From contig JARGGE010000201.1 in the NCBI GenBank assembly GCA_029210865.1, positions 1 through 5,779 on the forward strand: a stretch of 5,779 nucleotides of DNA, read 5' to 3'. Within the stretch, counting starts at the first letter, position 1. The number at the start of each line of letters is the position of its first letter. The stretch comes from Trueperaceae bacterium. GTDB lineage: Bacteria > Deinococcota > Deinococci > Deinococcales > Trueperaceae. The notes under the pieces were generated by a model, which saw only the letters and a program-made list of their open reading frames with translations, did no database searches and was not told the DNA's origin. Positions 4,469 through 5,779 of the stretch are shown here, piece after piece. Position numbers and translations under genes: made by a program.

Positions 4469-5779
4469 ATGACGATCCGCCCCATCCGCCTCGCCGCCAC
4501 CGCGGTCCTCGCCGGCGCGCTCGCGTTCGCCCAAGCCCAGGCCGACGACCGCGTCGAGCTCCGCTGGCTCGGCACCGCCGCCACCGGCGCCTTCGACGAG
4601 TCCGCTGCCGAGATCGTCGCGCACGACCCGGCGAGCCAGCGCCTCTTCGTCGTCAACGCGATGTCGGGTCAGCTCGACGTCATCGACGTCGCCGACCCGA
4701 GCGCGCCGCGGTTCGTCGCCACCCTGCAGGTGGGTGCCGAGGGCGAGGTCGCGAACAGCGTCGCCGTCCACGAGGGGCTGGTGGCGGTCGCCATCGAGGC
4801 GCCCGAGAAGACCGACCCCGGCCGCGTCGCCTTCTTCGACGTCGACGGCCTGCAGCTCGCCAGCGTCACCGTGGGCGCGCTGCCCGACATGCTCACCTTC
4901 ACCCCCGACGGCCGCCGCGTGGTGGTCGCCAACGAGGGCGAGCCGAACGACGACTACTCGGTCGACCCCGAGGGCAGCGTCAGCGTCATCGACGTCGCCC
5001 GCACCGGCGCCGGCCTCGAACTGAGCGTCCGCACCGCCGACTTCCGCGCCTACGACGTGGGCGGGCCGCGCCACGCGCTGCTCCCCGACGCCGTGGGCGT
5101 CTTCGGCCCCGGCGCCAGCGTCGCCCAGGACCTCGAGCCCGAGTACGTGGTCGTCTCGGCCGACGGCCGCAGCGCCTGGGTGGCGCTGCAGGAGAACAAC
5201 GCGCTCGCGATCGTCGACCTCGACGCCGCCCGCGTGGTCGCCATCCGTGCCCTCGGCTTCAAGGACCACCGCGTCGCCGGCGCCGGCCTCGACGCCAGCG
5301 ACCGCGACGGCGCCATCGCCATCCGCACCTGGCCCGTCTACGGCATGTACCTGCCCGACGCGATCGCGGTGCTCGAGTGGCAGGGCGCCACGTACGTGCT
5401 CTCGGCCAACGAGGGCGACGCGCGCGATTACGACACCTACTCGGAAGAGGCCCGCGTCAAGGACCTGGCGCTCGACCCCATCGCCTTCGCGAACGCCGAG
5501 GCGCTGCAGGCGGACGAGGCCCTCGGGCGCCTGACCGTCACCACCACCCTGGGCGACCCCGACGGCGACGGGCTCTACGAGGCGCTCTACGCCTTCGGCG
5601 CGCGCTCGTTCTCGGTCTGGACCGCCCGCGGCGACCTGCTCTTCGACTCCGGCGACCAGCTCGAGCAGCTCACGGCCGCCCGGTACCCCGCCTACTTCAA
5701 CGCCAACAACGACGAGAACGGCGCCGACACCTTCGAGTCGCGCTCCGACAACAAGGGCCCCGAGCCCGAGGGCATCACC
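4469..5779 (+). CDS. Choice-of-anchor I family secreted protein (5' part)
   Basis: The first 437 codons are present and the gene runs off the window. Residues 1-25 are a signal peptide (AATAVLAGALAFAQAQA). The rest matches the choice-of-anchor I domain: LGTAATGAFDESAAEIVAHD (34-53), LPDMLTFTPDG (138-148), VVVANEGEPNDDYSVDPEGS (151-170), FGPGASVAQDLEPEY (212-226), LQENNALAIVDLD (240-252), GLDASDRDG (273-281), YGMYLPDAIAV (291-301), ANEGDARDY (313-321), GDPDGDGLYE (362-371), YAFGARSFSVW (374-384) and SRSDNKGPEPEG (424-435). These proteins are beta-propeller-like, Asp-rich (probably calcium-binding) and surface or secreted, with variable C-terminal anchors; their activity is not established. The region expected next and any anchor (PEP-CTERM, LPXTG, Por) lie outside the window. 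The start is fixed by AGGAGG at 4459 and the signal peptide. Reading is clean throughout. It is divergent from the gene B/gene A pair. Confidence 0.95.
   Translation, partial: MTIRPIRLAATAVLAGALAFAQAQADDRVELRWLGTAATGAFDESAAEIVAHDPASQRLFVVNAMSGQLDVIDVADPSAPRFVATLQVGAEGEVANSVAVHEGLVAVAIEAPEKTDPGRVAFFDVDGLQLASVTVGALPDMLTFTPDGRRVVVANEGEPNDDYSVDPEGSVSVIDVARTGAGLELSVRTADFRAYDVGGPRHALLPDAVGVFGPGASVAQDLEPEYVVVSADGRSAWVALQENNALAIVDLDAARVVAIRALGFKDHRVAGAGLDASDRDGAIAIRTWPVYGMYLPDAIAVLEWQGATYVLSANEGDARDYDTYSEEARVKDLALDPIAFANAEALQADEALGRLTVTTTLGDPDGDGLYEALYAFGARSFSVWTARGDLLFDSGDQLEQLTAARYPAYFNANNDENGADTFESRSDNKGPEPEGIT

Noticed and set aside
4457..5269. Reverse-strand frame opposite the choice-of-anchor I gene
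   Set aside because: The forward strand matches the family along its whole length; the reverse product is Val/Gly/Asp-rich shadow.
1..5779. CRISPR arrays, tRNA/rRNA genes, insertion sequences, toxin-antitoxin or phage-defence genes
   Set aside because: I found no regularly spaced repeats, tRNA-like cloverleaf, transposase motif or terminal inverted repeats on either strand by eye.

Overview
This is a very GC-rich bacterial window (G or C at almost every third codon position, AGGAGG-type ribosome binding sites). It comes from a free-living, double-membrane-type bacterium. Signal peptides ending in A-x-A and Ala/Gln and the choice-of-anchor I protein would fit a Deinococcota (Trueperaceae-like) genome. 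The FG-GAP protein resembles a type I associate with Rhodobacterales. I cannot settle the taxon from this sequence.

Layout: (1) 1-98, the 3' end of an unidentified forward gene, possibly running to 136 if one base is missing. (2) 262-1005 (+), an exported FG-GAP/VCBS-type protein of 247 aa. (3) 1124-1342 (+), a 72-aa exported His/Met-rich peptide with its own ribosome binding site and a possible extended -10 promoter. (4) About 1384-1427, a GC-rich hairpin between converging genes, a plausible bidirectional terminator. (5) 1442-4320 (-), two coupled genes: an upstream Ala-rich exported protein of unknown function (gene B) and a large exported HExxH (gluzincin-like) putative metallopeptidase (gene A). 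(6) 4321-4468, a divergent intergenic region. (7) 4469 to the window end (+), the first 437 codons of a choice-of-anchor I family protein, a secreted beta-propeller-like protein. Every gene with a visible 5' end encodes an apparent signal peptide, so the window is dominated by envelope or secreted functions. No RNA gene, CRISPR array, insertion sequence or defence module is visible.

The most notable point is damage confined to the reverse-strand pair. Gene B carries an apparent one-base insertion in a short G run (3743-3745), which puts its upstream part in frame with gene A. Gene A carries an apparent one-base deletion in a C run (1676-1679), followed in the restored frame by a TAG at 1651-1649. 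Beyond that TAG lies a clearly coding-like, Cys-rich 68-codon tail ending at 1442. The forward genes from 262 to the window end read cleanly. This is either a decaying secreted metallopeptidase operon or homopolymer errors in the assembly; the sequence alone cannot decide.
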